64,000 bases of DNA from positions 312,563 through 376,562 of the forward strand of contig NC_009635.1 in NCBI RefSeq assembly GCF_000017185.1, read 5' to 3'. Made by a program: the position numbers and the translations under genes. The number at the start of each line of letters is the position of its first letter. Positions within the stretch are counted from its first letter, which is position 1. The stretch comes from Methanococcus aeolicus Nankai-3 (GTDB taxonomy: Archaea; AGJL01; Methanococci; Methanococcales; Methanococcaceae). The notes under the pieces are model-generated. The model was not told where the DNA came from. It did not search any database and was given only the letters and a program-made list of their open reading frames with translations. Below are positions 37,623 through 46,165 of this stretch, one piece after another.

Positions 37623-38135
37623 TTAATTTTTAGTAATTAATGAAACATAGACCCTTTGACCCAAATCTTTGTCGAGCATAAACAAACCTCTTTTGTCCCC
37701 ACCTAATAACTTTAATTTATCTATGATTTCCAAGAATGAAGATTCTTCCTCTACTTGTTCATCTATATACCATTGAAGCATATTAATTGTAGCATAATCC
37801 TTTTCAGAAACTGCTAAATCCATTAGGTTATTTATTGATTCGGTTATAATCTGCTCATGCTCGTAGCCATTCTCAAAAACTTCCAATATTGATAACCATT
37901 TATTTTTTGGTTTTTCGATGGTCACCAATTCAATTTCTCCCCCTCTTTCAAGCACATAATTATAAAATTTCATGGCGTGGTCGAGCTCTTCTTGATACTG
38001 AACTTTTAGCCACTGTGAAAACCCTTTTAATCCCTTGGATTCAGTATAGGCAGACATAGATAAATAAAGATACGCTGAAAACAGCTCTTTATTTATCTGT
38101 TTATTTAATGCCTTCAATATATTGTCTTTAATCAT
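37623..38135 (-). CDS. ftn: Ferritin
   Basis: 170 residues with a four-helix ferritin pattern: INKELFSAYLYLSMS, YQEELDHAMKFYNYV (ferroxidase Glu and His), then EKDYATINMLQWYIDEQVEE. It oxidises and stores iron, lowering Fenton chemistry. I start at the ATG about 10 bases after GGTGAG; the TTG nine bases earlier is too close to the site. Upstream gene ends 11 bases away. Confidence 0.92.
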   Translation of the reverse strand: MIKDNILKALNKQINKELFSAYLYLSMSAYTESKGLKGFSQWLKVQYQEELDHAMKFYNYVLERGGEIELVTIEKPKNKWLSILEVFENGYEHEQIITESINNLMDLAVSEKDYATINMLQWYIDEQVEEESSFLEIIDKLKLLGGDKRGLFMLDKDLGQRVYVSLITKN

Positions 38136-38145
38136 AAAATACAAC

Positions 38146-38403
38146 TCACCTACTCAAATTTTCCCTAAGATAGTTTTCAAGTTGCTCAATTGAAGGAGCT
38201 CCCAAAAATGCAATTTCCCCATTTATGACGATAGTCGGAACTGTCATTATATTGTATTTCTCTACGGTTCCCGGGTCTTCTGTTACATCGATATATTTTA
38301 CTTCAATGTCGTCACAACTTACCTTTTTTACAACTTCTTCAACTACTTTTTTAGCAGTAGGGCAGTGAGGACATTGAGGGGAAGTAATTACTTCTACTAA
38401 CAT
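38146..38403 (-). CDS. Thioredoxin/glutaredoxin-like small disulfide protein
   Basis: 85 residues with a thioredoxin fold: MLVEVITSPQCPHCPTAKKV (active site CPHC at about 11-14) and cis-Pro region TVPTIVING. Small archaeal proteins of this class reduce disulfides. I start at MLVEVI, directly after GGCAG; the longer frame overlaps the rubredoxin gene and reads its end. Placed between ferritin and rubredoxin. Confidence 0.88.
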   Translation of the reverse strand: MLVEVITSPQCPHCPTAKKVVEEVVKKVSCDDIEVKYIDVTEDPGTVEKYNIMTVPTIVINGEIAFLGAPSIEQLENYLRENLSR

Positions 38404-38437
38404 TTTTCTGCCTTTTTTAATAATAAATACCAAATAA

Positions 38438-38593
38438 TTAAATTTTCCTAAATGCACTTTTACTTAAACCACACTGCGGACATTTGAATGTATCGGGCAA
38501 ATCTTCAAACTTGGTATTTGGTGTTATATTTTGGGAAGGTTCCCCAACAGATTCATCATATATCCATCCACACATACATTGATATTTTGTCAT
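38438..38593 (-). CDS. rub: Rubredoxin
   Basis: A 51-codon gene, short enough to be missed by size-filtered gene finding. It encodes MTKYQCMCGWIYDESVGEP at the start and the second knuckle CPQCGLSKSAF near the end. CxxC spacing, the WIYDE segment and length are typical of rubredoxin, the one-electron donor to rubrerythrin and superoxide reductase. GGGGCGAT lies just before the ATG. It sits between the thioredoxin-like and superoxide reductase genes. Confidence 0.92.
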   Translation of the reverse strand: MTKYQCMCGWIYDESVGEPSQNITPNTKFEDLPDTFKCPQCGLSKSAFRKI

Positions 38594-38645
38594 ATTATCG
38601 CCCCATATTTTTAATTATAATAATATTGAATATCCATTGACCTCA

Positions 38646-39002
38646 TTATTCTATTTTTATCTCTTTTTCATATTTCCATATGCCGTGAAGATTGCAATAT
38701 GCATATGCGGTTAATTTCATTACAGTACCTTTATGACCTTCTGATGGAGCTTTTATATGAAATACTACTTCAGGTTTAGCATATTGTGTCAAATCTGCTC
38801 TTGCCAAAGGAATATCTCCTATCCTAAGTCCCATAAATTGAATAAAATGTCCGTCATCCATTGGATGTTCGACCCCTGCGGTATGAATTTTAACCTCAAA
38901 AATTTCCCCTGTCTTTACTGTATCTTTACACTCAATCATTGGAGTGTGTTTTTTTTCAAAATCAGTTCCTTCTACCATGGTTTTTGCATCAGTGCAACTC
39001 AT
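38646..39002 (-). CDS. sor: Superoxide reductase (neelaredoxin type)
   Basis: 118 residues with the SOR iron ligands: EKKHTPMI (Glu-Lys and His), HTAGVEHPMDDGHF (His, His) and AYCNLHGIWK (Cys and His). The N-terminal desulforedoxin domain is absent, so this is the one-iron type. It reduces superoxide to H2O2, taking electrons from rubredoxin, whose gene is 52 bases downstream. Confidence 0.94.
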   Translation of the reverse strand: MSCTDAKTMVEGTDFEKKHTPMIECKDTVKTGEIFEVKIHTAGVEHPMDDGHFIQFMGLRIGDIPLARADLTQYAKPEVVFHIKAPSEGHKGTVMKLTAYAYCNLHGIWKYEKEIKIE

Positions 39003-39086
39003 GCTATCTCCTGTTTTATTTTTTTAATCTATATTAAATAAATTATGCAAATGAATATGTATAATATATTTAATAAATATTTAACT

Positions 39087-39122
39087 ATTCGAATTTCGTT
39101 ATTAACCATTCGAATTTCGTTA
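39087..39122. promoter_or_regulatory. Two direct copies of ATTCGAATTTCGTTA upstream of sor
   Basis: ATTCGAATTTCGTTA occurs at 39087-39101 and 39108-39122, a 21-base period (two DNA turns), each with a TTCGAA core. It lies between the CMD gene and sor, about 85 bases upstream of the sor start. It is a candidate binding site for a regulator of the defence block; no regulator gene is visible nearby. Confidence 0.45.
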
Positions 39123-39142
39123 AATATTAAAAAATAATACTA

Positions 39143-39457
39143 TTAAAGTTCATACAATATTTTCATAGCTTTTGTGAATGCAGGCATACCCGAAGTAAGA
39201 AGCACCACATTTAAAACATCACATATTTCATCTTTTGTAATGTCAAGCTCAGCCATTCCACTTTTCATCTGTTTTTTAGTTGATTTTTCATCCCCTGTTG
39301 ATGCCGCAATACCAATTGCTATTAATTTCTGGGCTTTATAATCTAAAACCTTTCCAGAATACACTGCATTGTTTAATTTAACAATTGATTCATACAACTC
39401 CGGACAGTCCTCTTTAACATGCTTCATTCCTTCTCCCACAAAGACTTCATTTTTCAT
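39143..39457 (-). CDS. Carboxymuconolactone decarboxylase (AhpD-like) family protein lacking the CxxC
   Basis: 104 residues with the CMD helical pattern (KLNNAVYSGKVLDYKAQKLI, KSGMAELDITKDEICDVL). The redox motif usually seen as ExxCxxCxxxH is replaced by STGDEKSTKKQMKSG, so the AhpD-type disulfide chemistry cannot occur here. It opens the oxygen-defence block on this strand and may have another, perhaps structural, role. Confidence 0.82.
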   Translation of the reverse strand: MKNEVFVGEGMKHVKEDCPELYESIVKLNNAVYSGKVLDYKAQKLIAIGIAASTGDEKSTKKQMKSGMAELDITKDEICDVLNVVLLTSGMPAFTKAMKILYEL

Positions 39458-39644
39458 TTTATCCCCTCGTTTTATTTTATTTTAATTTTTTTTATTATAT
39501 TCAACATATGCTTTTATTTTTTGGTATTTATATAATTTTTGATATGTGGCCATATAAACTTTATACTATTAGAAAATCTAAATAATAAATTATAAATATT
39601 AATATAATTAAAAATGCAGTATATATCATAAATAAGGTGAAATT

Positions 39645-40691
39645 GTGAAAAAATACATGCCCATTATGGCCCTACTCGGGGTAATTTTATTTTTGAGTAT
39701 CAGCGGATGTATTAATGACCAAAGTCCTACGGTTATATCATCAGAAGGACCTCCCACAGAAGAAAAAGTTATTAATATCTATGCTGCTTACGGTGGATTA
39801 GATACGATTGCAGAAGAATTTGAAAAAGATACAGGTATAAAAGTAAATTATGTTTCAATGTCCTCGGGAGAAGCGTTATCTCGGTTGATGGCAGAAAAGA
39901 ACAATCCTTCATGTGATGTATGGTTCGGTGGAGGTATTGATGCATTTATAAAAGCAAAAAACGAAAAATTATTAACCTCATATGAATCGCCAAATGCAAA
40001 ATATATAGATAGTAAATTTGTCGATGAAGAGCATTATTGGACTGGTGTATCCCTTGTTACAATTGGAGTTTTGGAAAATACCCAATTAATTAAAGATAAA
40101 AATCTTCCAGAACCAAAAACATGGGATGATTTGATAAAACCAGAATATAAAGGAGAACTCATAGCATCAAATCCAACAATATCTGGAACAGCATATTTCA
40201 CAATATGTGGAATACTTCAAATGAAAGGAAAAGATGAAGGTTGGATATATCTTGATAAATTTTATGGAAATACTCCATTTTTAACAAAAAGAGGTTCTGG
40301 ACCTAGCAAAAAAGTTATTTCAGGCGAATATGCTTATGGAGTAGCTCCTGACCCTCATAGTAAAAAAATAAAAAATCCTGACCTACCTATAAAAGCCATA
40401 TATCTTGACAAGGTGGTTTGGTGGCCTTCACCAGTTGCAATAATTAAAGACAGTAAACATCCAAATAATGCAAAGACATTTGTAGATTGGGCATTGTCAG
40501 AAAGAGGACAGAAAATTTTAATGAGTGCAAGTCCAAGAGTTCCTGTAAGAAGCGATATAAAAACCCTTGAAGGAGTTCCAAATCCTAGTGAATTAGATTT
40601 CATAGATATGGACTTTGTATATTGGGGGGAGCATAGGGATGAAGTATTAAATGAGTGGAAAAATAGATATCAATCAATAACAACACAATAA
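39645..40691 (+). CDS. Iron(III)-type ABC transporter binding lipoprotein
   Basis: 348 residues with a lipoprotein signal (MALLGVILFLSISGC, lipobox ISGC). The mature part, INIYAAYGGLDTIAEEFEK, CDVWFGGGIDAF and SGTAYFTICGIL, fits family 6/11 periplasmic proteins (FbpA/AfuA), which bind ferric iron or other oxyanion complexes. It starts at a GTG with GGTGA 5 bases upstream. First gene of a three-gene transporter next to the oxygen-defence block, consistent with iron but not proof. Confidence 0.82.
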   Translation: MKKYMPIMALLGVILFLSISGCINDQSPTVISSEGPPTEEKVINIYAAYGGLDTIAEEFEKDTGIKVNYVSMSSGEALSRLMAEKNNPSCDVWFGGGIDAFIKAKNEKLLTSYESPNAKYIDSKFVDEEHYWTGVSLVTIGVLENTQLIKDKNLPEPKTWDDLIKPEYKGELIASNPTISGTAYFTICGILQMKGKDEGWIYLDKFYGNTPFLTKRGSGPSKKVISGEYAYGVAPDPHSKKIKNPDLPIKAIYLDKVVWWPSPVAIIKDSKHPNNAKTFVDWALSERGQKILMSASPRVPVRSDIKTLEGVPNPSELDFIDMDFVYWGEHRDEVLNEWKNRYQSITTQ

Positions 40692-40811
40692 ATTATTATT
40701 ATGTATGGTTGCATATTACAGGGAGCTCCCATGAGGAGTTAATTGAATTCTTTTTTCAATTAATATATATCTATATCTTATACATAATATATTTTCTTTT
40801 TTGGTGTTTGT

Positions 40812-42443
40812 ATGGGTTATTATAAAAAATTTAAAAAGATGACTGATATAAAATTTAAAAAATATTTGCCCCATATGGTAGGATTTATTTTTTTAATAAT
40901 ATTTGTAATATTTCCGGTATCTTCCGTTCTTTTACAGTCATTTTATGATAATGGATTTACATTGAAATATTATATAGAATTTATTAAAAGTCCATATTAT
41001 TACGGTATTTTAAAAAACAGTTTAATGGTGGCATGTTTATCAACTACATTGTCATTATTTATGGGATTATTGTTTTCATTGCTTATCTTTAAAACAGATA
41101 TTAAAGGAAAGATTTTTTTAAAAATTGCAGTATTGCTTCCAATAATTACTCCGGGATTTATAGATTCACTAGCTTATGTGTTTCTATTCGGAAGACATGG
41201 GTTAATAACCCATGGGCTTTTGGGATTGGAACCAAATATATATGGCTGGAAAAGTGTGGTTGTCCTTCAATCGATTGATTATACCACCACTGCATTTTTA
41301 ATAATGTCTGCTGTTTTATTGGGCATATCTTCTAACTTAGAAGATGCAGCTCGAAATTTAGGTTCCAGCGAATTTAAGGTGTTTAAAAATATCACATTTC
41401 CTCTACTTCTACCGGGAATATTAAGTGCCGGGCTTTTAATATTTATGAGCTCTATGGCAGATTTTGGAACTCCAATTATAGTCGGTGGAAATTTCAACAC
41501 TCTTGCAACAGCTTCTTATTTTGAAATAATAGGCAACTTTAATACGGCCATGGCTTCAACATTGAGCGTAATCTTGTTAATTCCTTCTTTAATATTGTTT
41601 ACATTATACAATAGAATTTACAAAGAGCATGGTCAAAAAACCACAAAAATAAAACCTTATTCAGTAAGTGGTAGCTCCAAACTATTGTTATCCGTACCTC
41701 CCGCAGTTTTTGCCATTGTAGTTTTTATGCTGTTTTCAGCAGTATTTTTAGCCGCATTTACAAAGAGTTTCGGATATAATTACACATTTACATTGGAGTA
41801 TTTTGTAGAGGCATTAAATAAAGGCATGCCTGCATTAAAAAATACTATAATATTTGCACTATCATCAAGTGCATTGGTTGGATTGATGGGCATGATTTTT
41901 GCATATATAATTGTAAGAGATAGATTTTTTGGGAGAAAAATGCTGGATTTAATAATATTAATTCCTTTTGCCATTCCCGGAACATTTATTGGTATTGGTT
42001 ATCTATTGTCTTTCAATACTCAACCCCTGTTATTGACCGGGACTGCTTTAATTATTATTTTAAATTGTGTTGTTAGAAAACTTCCATTTTCATATAAAAC
42101 TGGATATGCCACACTCACCCAAATAGAAAAATCCATAGAAGAAGCATCTCTTAATTTAGGTGCAGATAAATTAAAAACATTTTATATGATTGTTTTGCCG
42201 ATGTTAAAGCCTGCAATAATTTTCAGCATGATATATACATTTATTGCCACGGTAAAAACTTTGGGTTCGATTATATTCCTCATAACTGCAAACACAAAGG
42301 TTTTATCTGCCATGGTGTTTGAAGCCACCATTAACGATGACTTTGGAGTTGCAGCATGTTATTCTTTAATGATGATAATTTTATCAGTTATCGGAGTTTT
42401 ATTAATCTGGAAACTAAAAGGTAAAAATTTTATTGCCGATTAA
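40812..42443 (+). CDS. Iron(III)-type ABC transporter permease, double-length
   Basis: 543 residues containing two fused permease halves of about six spans each, as in FbpB/AfuB. Two EAA loops are visible: EDAARNLGSSEFKVFKNITF (about 177) and EASLNLGADKLKTFYMIVLP (about 440). First membrane span FIFLIIFVIFPVSSVLL. The 120-base gap from the binding-protein gene holds a GGGAGCTCCC palindrome and an AATTGAA/TTCAATT hairpin (about 40742-40761) that may lower downstream expression. Confidence 0.9.
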   Translation: MGYYKKFKKMTDIKFKKYLPHMVGFIFLIIFVIFPVSSVLLQSFYDNGFTLKYYIEFIKSPYYYGILKNSLMVACLSTTLSLFMGLLFSLLIFKTDIKGKIFLKIAVLLPIITPGFIDSLAYVFLFGRHGLITHGLLGLEPNIYGWKSVVVLQSIDYTTTAFLIMSAVLLGISSNLEDAARNLGSSEFKVFKNITFPLLLPGILSAGLLIFMSSMADFGTPIIVGGNFNTLATASYFEIIGNFNTAMASTLSVILLIPSLILFTLYNRIYKEHGQKTTKIKPYSVSGSSKLLLSVPPAVFAIVVFMLFSAVFLAAFTKSFGYNYTFTLEYFVEALNKGMPALKNTIIFALSSSALVGLMGMIFAYIIVRDRFFGRKMLDLIILIPFAIPGTFIGIGYLLSFNTQPLLLTGTALIIILNCVVRKLPFSYKTGYATLTQIEKSIEEASLNLGADKLKTFYMIVLPMLKPAIIFSMIYTFIATVKTLGSIIFLITANTKVLSAMVFEATINDDFGVAACYSLMMIILSVIGVLLIWKLKGKNFIAD

Positions 42444-42496
42444 TACCTGCCCCATAAAAATACTTCATAAATCCCAATTTTAATAAAGGTGATAAA

Positions 42497-43486
42497 ATGG
42501 CTGTTCTAAAACTCGCCAATGTATCAAAGGCATATTCCAATACAAAAATTTTGAACAACATAAATTTTGAATGTGAAAATGAGCTCATCTCATTGCTGGG
42601 GCCAAGTGGGTGTGGGAAGACCACCTGCCTAAGGACAATAGCAGGTTTTGAAATACCCAGCAATGGAAAGATTTTTTTAAATGGGAATGATATTACCAAT
42701 ATTCCACCAAATAAGAGAAATATAGGCATGGTATTTCAAAGTTACGCACTTTTTCCCCATCTAAATGTTTATGAAAATGTAGCCTATGGTTTAAAAATTA
42801 AAAAATTAAAAAAGAATGAGATAAAAGAAAAGGTTAAAGATGCATTGAATATGGTTAATTTAGAGGGATTTGAGAACTACAATATAAATGAGTTAAGCGG
42901 TGGGATGCAGCAAAGGGTGGCAGTAGCCCGGGCATTGGTAATTGAACCAGAAGTATTACTACTTGATGAACCCCTTAGCAATTTGGATGCAAAATTGAGA
43001 ATAAAAATGAGGAGGGAGTTAAAAAAACTTCAAAGGGACTTAGATATACCTTCCATATATGTTACGCATGACCAGGAGGAGGCACTGACAATATCTGATA
43101 GAATAGGCGTTATGAATAACGGCAAAATTGAACAGTTGGATAGGCCTGAAAATATATATACCTATCCAAAAACAGAATTCATCGCAAACTTTATAGGAAA
43201 TATAAATGAAGTTTCAAAAAATATCCTAACTTATTTAAATATAGACTATGATAAGAAATATAAATATTTTGTGAGACCCGAAAATGTAGTTGTGGGAAAG
43301 GGAGATTTTACTGGAAAAATAGTAGATATTGAATATCTTGGCAACCTTGTAAGATATGCCATAAAATATGATGATAATATTATAATTTCTGAAATTCACA
43401 ATACAAAAACGATTTTAAAAGAAGGGGACGAAGTTTCATTTAATATCGAAAAAGACGATATTTTAAAATTAACTCATAAGATTTAA
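42497..43486 (+). CDS. Iron(III)-type ABC transporter ATPase
   Basis: 329 residues: Walker A GPSGCGKTT, VFQSYALFPH, signature LSGGMQQR, Walker B LLLDEPLSNLD, switch His in YVTHDQEEAL. A shorter TOBE-like C-terminal part follows. GGTGAT precedes the ATG. Last gene of the transporter; a hairpin-poor 110-base stretch then leads to the H/ACA RNA. Confidence 0.92.
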   Translation: MAVLKLANVSKAYSNTKILNNINFECENELISLLGPSGCGKTTCLRTIAGFEIPSNGKIFLNGNDITNIPPNKRNIGMVFQSYALFPHLNVYENVAYGLKIKKLKKNEIKEKVKDALNMVNLEGFENYNINELSGGMQQRVAVARALVIEPEVLLLDEPLSNLDAKLRIKMRRELKKLQRDLDIPSIYVTHDQEEALTISDRIGVMNNGKIEQLDRPENIYTYPKTEFIANFIGNINEVSKNILTYLNIDYDKKYKYFVRPENVVVGKGDFTGKIVDIEYLGNLVRYAIKYDDNIIISEIHNTKTILKEGDEVSFNIEKDDILKLTHKI

Positions 43487-43599
43487 AAATTCTCCTATCC
43501 GTTTTTTATAGGTGTTATTCTTATTTTTAAGTTCAATTGTATTTTATGTTTGTCTTATTATGGTTAATATCAATAACACGGTTAAATAATAAAATAAGA

Positions 43600-43613
43600 T
43601 ATAAATATAAATA
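43600..43613 (+). promoter_or_regulatory. TATA box of the H/ACA RNA gene
   Basis: TATAAATATAAATA sits about 24-37 bases before the first base of the folded RNA, the spacing expected for an archaeal promoter. No coding gene starts within 350 bases downstream, so it most likely serves the RNA. Confidence 0.6.
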
Positions 43614-43633
43614 GGTAATGTAATATAACTATA

Positions 43634-43793
43634 TACGCCTCCAATAAACCGACCTACATGAAGCCTGTGGATTACCTTGCTGTGATAGAGGGTTCGAAAT
43701 TGGAGGTACAATTTTATTACACTCTCGACATGGGTTAGCTACCTGATGTGGCGTATGCTTAGAATGAAGGATCAGTGTTAATGTCGGGAGACA
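43634..43793 (+). ncRNA. Two-hairpin H/ACA-type guide RNA candidate
   Basis: Less AT-rich than its surroundings and strongly folded. Hairpin 1: CCTCCAAT (43638-43645) pairs with ATTGGAGG (43699-43706), followed by ACA (43708-43710). Inside, ATGA and GTGA face each other between CTA/TAG and AGC/GCT, a kink-turn; the upper stem ends 16 bases before ACA. Hairpin 2: CTCTCGACAT (43722-43731) pairs with ATGTCGGGAG (43781-43790) with one U-G, followed by ACA (43791); the upper stem CTGAT/ATCAG ends 15 bases before ACA. These are the spacing rules of archaeal H/ACA pseudouridylation guides. The likely guide pockets are 43732-43742 with 43776-43780, and the corresponding loops of hairpin 1. Target unknown. 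Confidence 0.72.
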
Positions 43794-43943
43794 GCTATTC
43801 AATATCTAACAGGTACTATTCAATACTATTTAACACATTACATAATTTTAATTGTTATCAATATTCGAATTTTCGAGTGTAGTGTGTGATTATTTTTATA
43901 CTTTATTTGCATGTTAAAAATATACAATAATTATAAATAACAT

Positions 43944-43959
43944 TTGAACAAATGTTCAA
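43944..43959. promoter_or_regulatory. ArsR/SmtB-type operator upstream of cadA
   Basis: TTGAACA-AA-TGTTCAA is a perfect 7-2-7 inverted repeat with the TGAACANNTGTTCA core of ArsR/SmtB metal repressors (ZiaR, SmtB, CzrA). TTATTTTTATACTTTATTT at about 43890 could be the promoter. The operator lies 17 bases before a small ORF and 63 before cadA. No ArsR gene is present in the window. Confidence 0.75.
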
Positions 43960-43975
43960 TTGAACTGGTGATATA

Positions 43976-44020
43976 ATGTCTTATATTTGTGAAGTTTACA
44001 AAGAACATTTAGGTGAGTAA
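43976..44020 (+). pseudogene. 14-codon stub, possibly the N-terminus of a lost ArsR repressor
   Basis: ATG TCT ... TAA encodes MSYICEVYKEHLGE. A perfect ribosome binding site, CTGGTGATATA, precedes it. Its stop overlaps the ribosome binding site of cadA (GGTGAGTAAA). The Cys-containing ICEVYKEH recalls the N-terminal metal-site region of CadC-type repressors. I read it as what remains after deletion of the repressor body, although a translated leader peptide is also possible. Confidence 0.5.
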
Positions 44021-44021
44021 A

Positions 44022-46094
44022 ATGTCAAAAAAACTTAAATTGAAAGGTTTAGATTGTGCAAACTGTGCATATAAGATTGAAAATGCCTTAAAAAAAGAGG
44101 GGTTTGAGTCTGCATCAGTTAACTTCGCTACCGGTGAGCTCACCATTGAAGGGGATATAGAAAAAGCCAAAAATATAGTGAAGAAAGTTGATTCAGGGGT
44201 TGAAGTAATAGAAAAAGAAGAACATCACCATGACTGCCATGATCACGGTGAAGATCCAAAGAAAATGCTTTACTTCATAGTTCCATCGTTAATTCTTTTT
44301 GTAATTGGGGTACTACTTAGGTACTACTACAACTACGACAATATTTTTGTATTTGGAATATTTGTCGTAGGCTATATGTTAGTAGGGTGGAAAGTTCTAA
44401 GGAACGCTGTTGTAAACTCCATCCACGGAAATGTCTTTGATGAGAACTTTCTTATGACAATAGCCACTTTAGGAGCCTTTGCTATTGGAGAATATCCTGA
44501 AGCCGTAGGTGTTATGCTCTTCTATATGGTGGGTGAGTTCTTCCAGAACTTATCAATAAATCGTTCTAGAAAATCAATTAAAGGGTTGTTAGCATTAAAG
44601 GCAGACTACGCAAACTTAAAGATTGGAGATAAGACAATTAAAGTTAAACCTGAGGATGTTAAAGTTGGTGATCTAATCTTAGTAAAACCTGGAGAACGGG
44701 TACCATTGGACGGATTGGTGATTGAAGGTTCATCAACTGTTGACTCTTCAGCACTAACTGGTGAAAGTATACCTAGGGTAGTCAAAGAAGGAGATGAGCT
44801 CCTATCAGGAATATTAAACTTAAATGGTCTTTTAACAGTTAAGGTTGCAAAGGAGCTCAAAGAATCGACGATTTCAAGAATCTTTGAACTAGTTGAGAAT
44901 GCAAGTGCAAGAAAAGCAAAAACAGAGCGTTTTATTACCAGATTTTCCAGATATTATACTCCAATAGTCGTAGGTTTAGCAGTACTGATAGCCACAATCC
45001 CACCCCTGGTTTTTGGAGAACCTTTATCCAATTGGGTATATAGGGCATTGGTACTATTGGTTATATCCTGCCCCTGTGCATTGATGCTTTCAATTCCTTT
45101 AGTCTACTTCGGAGGAATTGGAAAGTCTGCCAGAGAGGGGATACTCGTCAAAGGTTCAAACTTTCTCGATGCACTGGGCAAAGCTAGAATTGTGGCATTT
45201 GATAAAACAGGGACTTTAACAAAAGGAGTATTTAAGACGGTACAGATAGTCGCAAAGAACAGCTTTAACAAAGATGAAATCTTAAAATTTATGGCACTGG
45301 CTGAAGCTCATTCAAGTCATCCAATTGCAAATGCACTAAAAGAGGCTTATGGAAAAGAAATTAATGAAAACGAGATTAAAGAACATGAGGAAATACCAGG
45401 GTATGGAGTTAGAGCCAAAATTAATGGAAAAGAAATAATGGTTGGAAATGATAGGCTTTTGCATAAATTTAACATCGAACATGACACCTGCCATGTAAAA
45501 GGTACGGTTGTCCATGTGGTTGTTGATGGAGAGTATGCAGGTTACATAATAATATCCGACGAGATAAAAAAAGATGCTTTAGAAACCATACAGGAGCTCA
45601 GAAAACTTGGAGTTAAAAAGATTGTAATGCTTACCGGTGACAGCAAGGATGTTGCAGAAGAGATAGCAAAAAAAATCGGCTTAGATGAGTTTTACGCTGA
45701 ACTGCTACCTGAGGATAAGGTAAATATTATCGAAAAGCTTGGGGCAGAGAAAGAAAATGGTACCGTTGTTTTCGTTGGAGACGGAATAAACGATGCCCCA
45801 GTTATTGCAAGGTCAGATTTAGGTGTTGCAATGGGAGCTCTGGGAAGTGACGTTGCCATAGAAACAGCAGATATAGTTATAATGGACGATAAACCTTCGA
45901 AGCTACCTTTAGGAATTAAAATATCAAAGAAGGTACAGAATATAGTTATGGAAAACATAATCTTAATTTTAATCGTTAAACTGTCATTTGTACTACTCGG
46001 AGCTCTTGGACAGGTCACAATATGGGGGGCCATATTTGCAGATGTTGGAGTTGCACTACTCGCAGTTTTTAACTCGATGAGGATATTAAAATAG
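44022..46094 (+). CDS. cadA: Zn/Cd/Pb-type P1B ATPase (CadA/ZntA-like)
   Basis: 690 residues. HMA domain with GLDCANC (about 8-14), a His/Asp-rich metal stretch (HHHDCHDHGED), membrane spans, TGES, the CPC transport motif in VISCPCALMLSIP, DKTGT, SHPIA and [12 protein letters not shown] plus the His-rich segment and the ArsR-type operator argue for divalent metal efflux rather than copper. Start ATG 44022 has GGTGA 5 bases upstream. Base composition is visibly richer in G+C than neighbours, and the downstream ITPase remnant points to import of this segment. Confidence 0.92.
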   Translation: MSKKLKLKGLDCANCAYKIENALKKEGFESASVNFATGELTIEGDIEKAKNIVKKVDSGVEVIEKEEHHHDCHDHGEDPKKMLYFIVPSLILFVIGVLLRYYYNYDNIFVFGIFVVGYMLVGWKVLRNAVVNSIHGNVFDENFLMTIATLGAFAIGEYPEAVGVMLFYMVGEFFQNLSINRSRKSIKGLLALKADYANLKIGDKTIKVKPEDVKVGDLILVKPGERVPLDGLVIEGSSTVDSSALTGESIPRVVKEGDELLSGILNLNGLLTVKVAKELKESTISRIFELVENASARKAKTERFITRFSRYYTPIVVGLAVLIATIPPLVFGEPLSNWVYRALVLLVISCPCALMLSIPLVYFGGIGKSAREGILVKGSNFLDALGKARIVAFDKTGTLTKGVFKTVQIVAKNSFNKDEILKFMALAEAHSSHPIANALKEAYGKEINENEIKEHEEIPGYGVRAKINGKEIMVGNDRLLHKFNIEHDTCHVKGTVVHVVVDGEYAGYIIISDEIKKDALETIQELRKLGVKKIVMLTGDSKDVAEEIAKKIGLDEFYAELLPEDKVNIIEKLGAEKENGTVVFVGDGINDAPVIARSDLGVAMGALGSDVAIETADIVIMDDKPSKLPLGIKISKKVQNIVMENIILILIVKLSFVLLGALGQVTIWGAIFADVGVALLAVFNSMRILK

Positions 46095-46165
46095 AGAAAC
46101 TTAAAGTATTTATATAACTATTTTTATTCTATTATTCTTATTCACTACTACTGCATAATTATTAA

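Noticed and set aside
43638-43706. tRNA-like stretch (69 bases, 8-bp end stem, GGTTCGAAAT near the 3' arm)
   Set aside because: There is no T stem around TTCGAAA and no anticodon arm. The ACA boxes and pocket spacing fit an H/ACA hairpin better.
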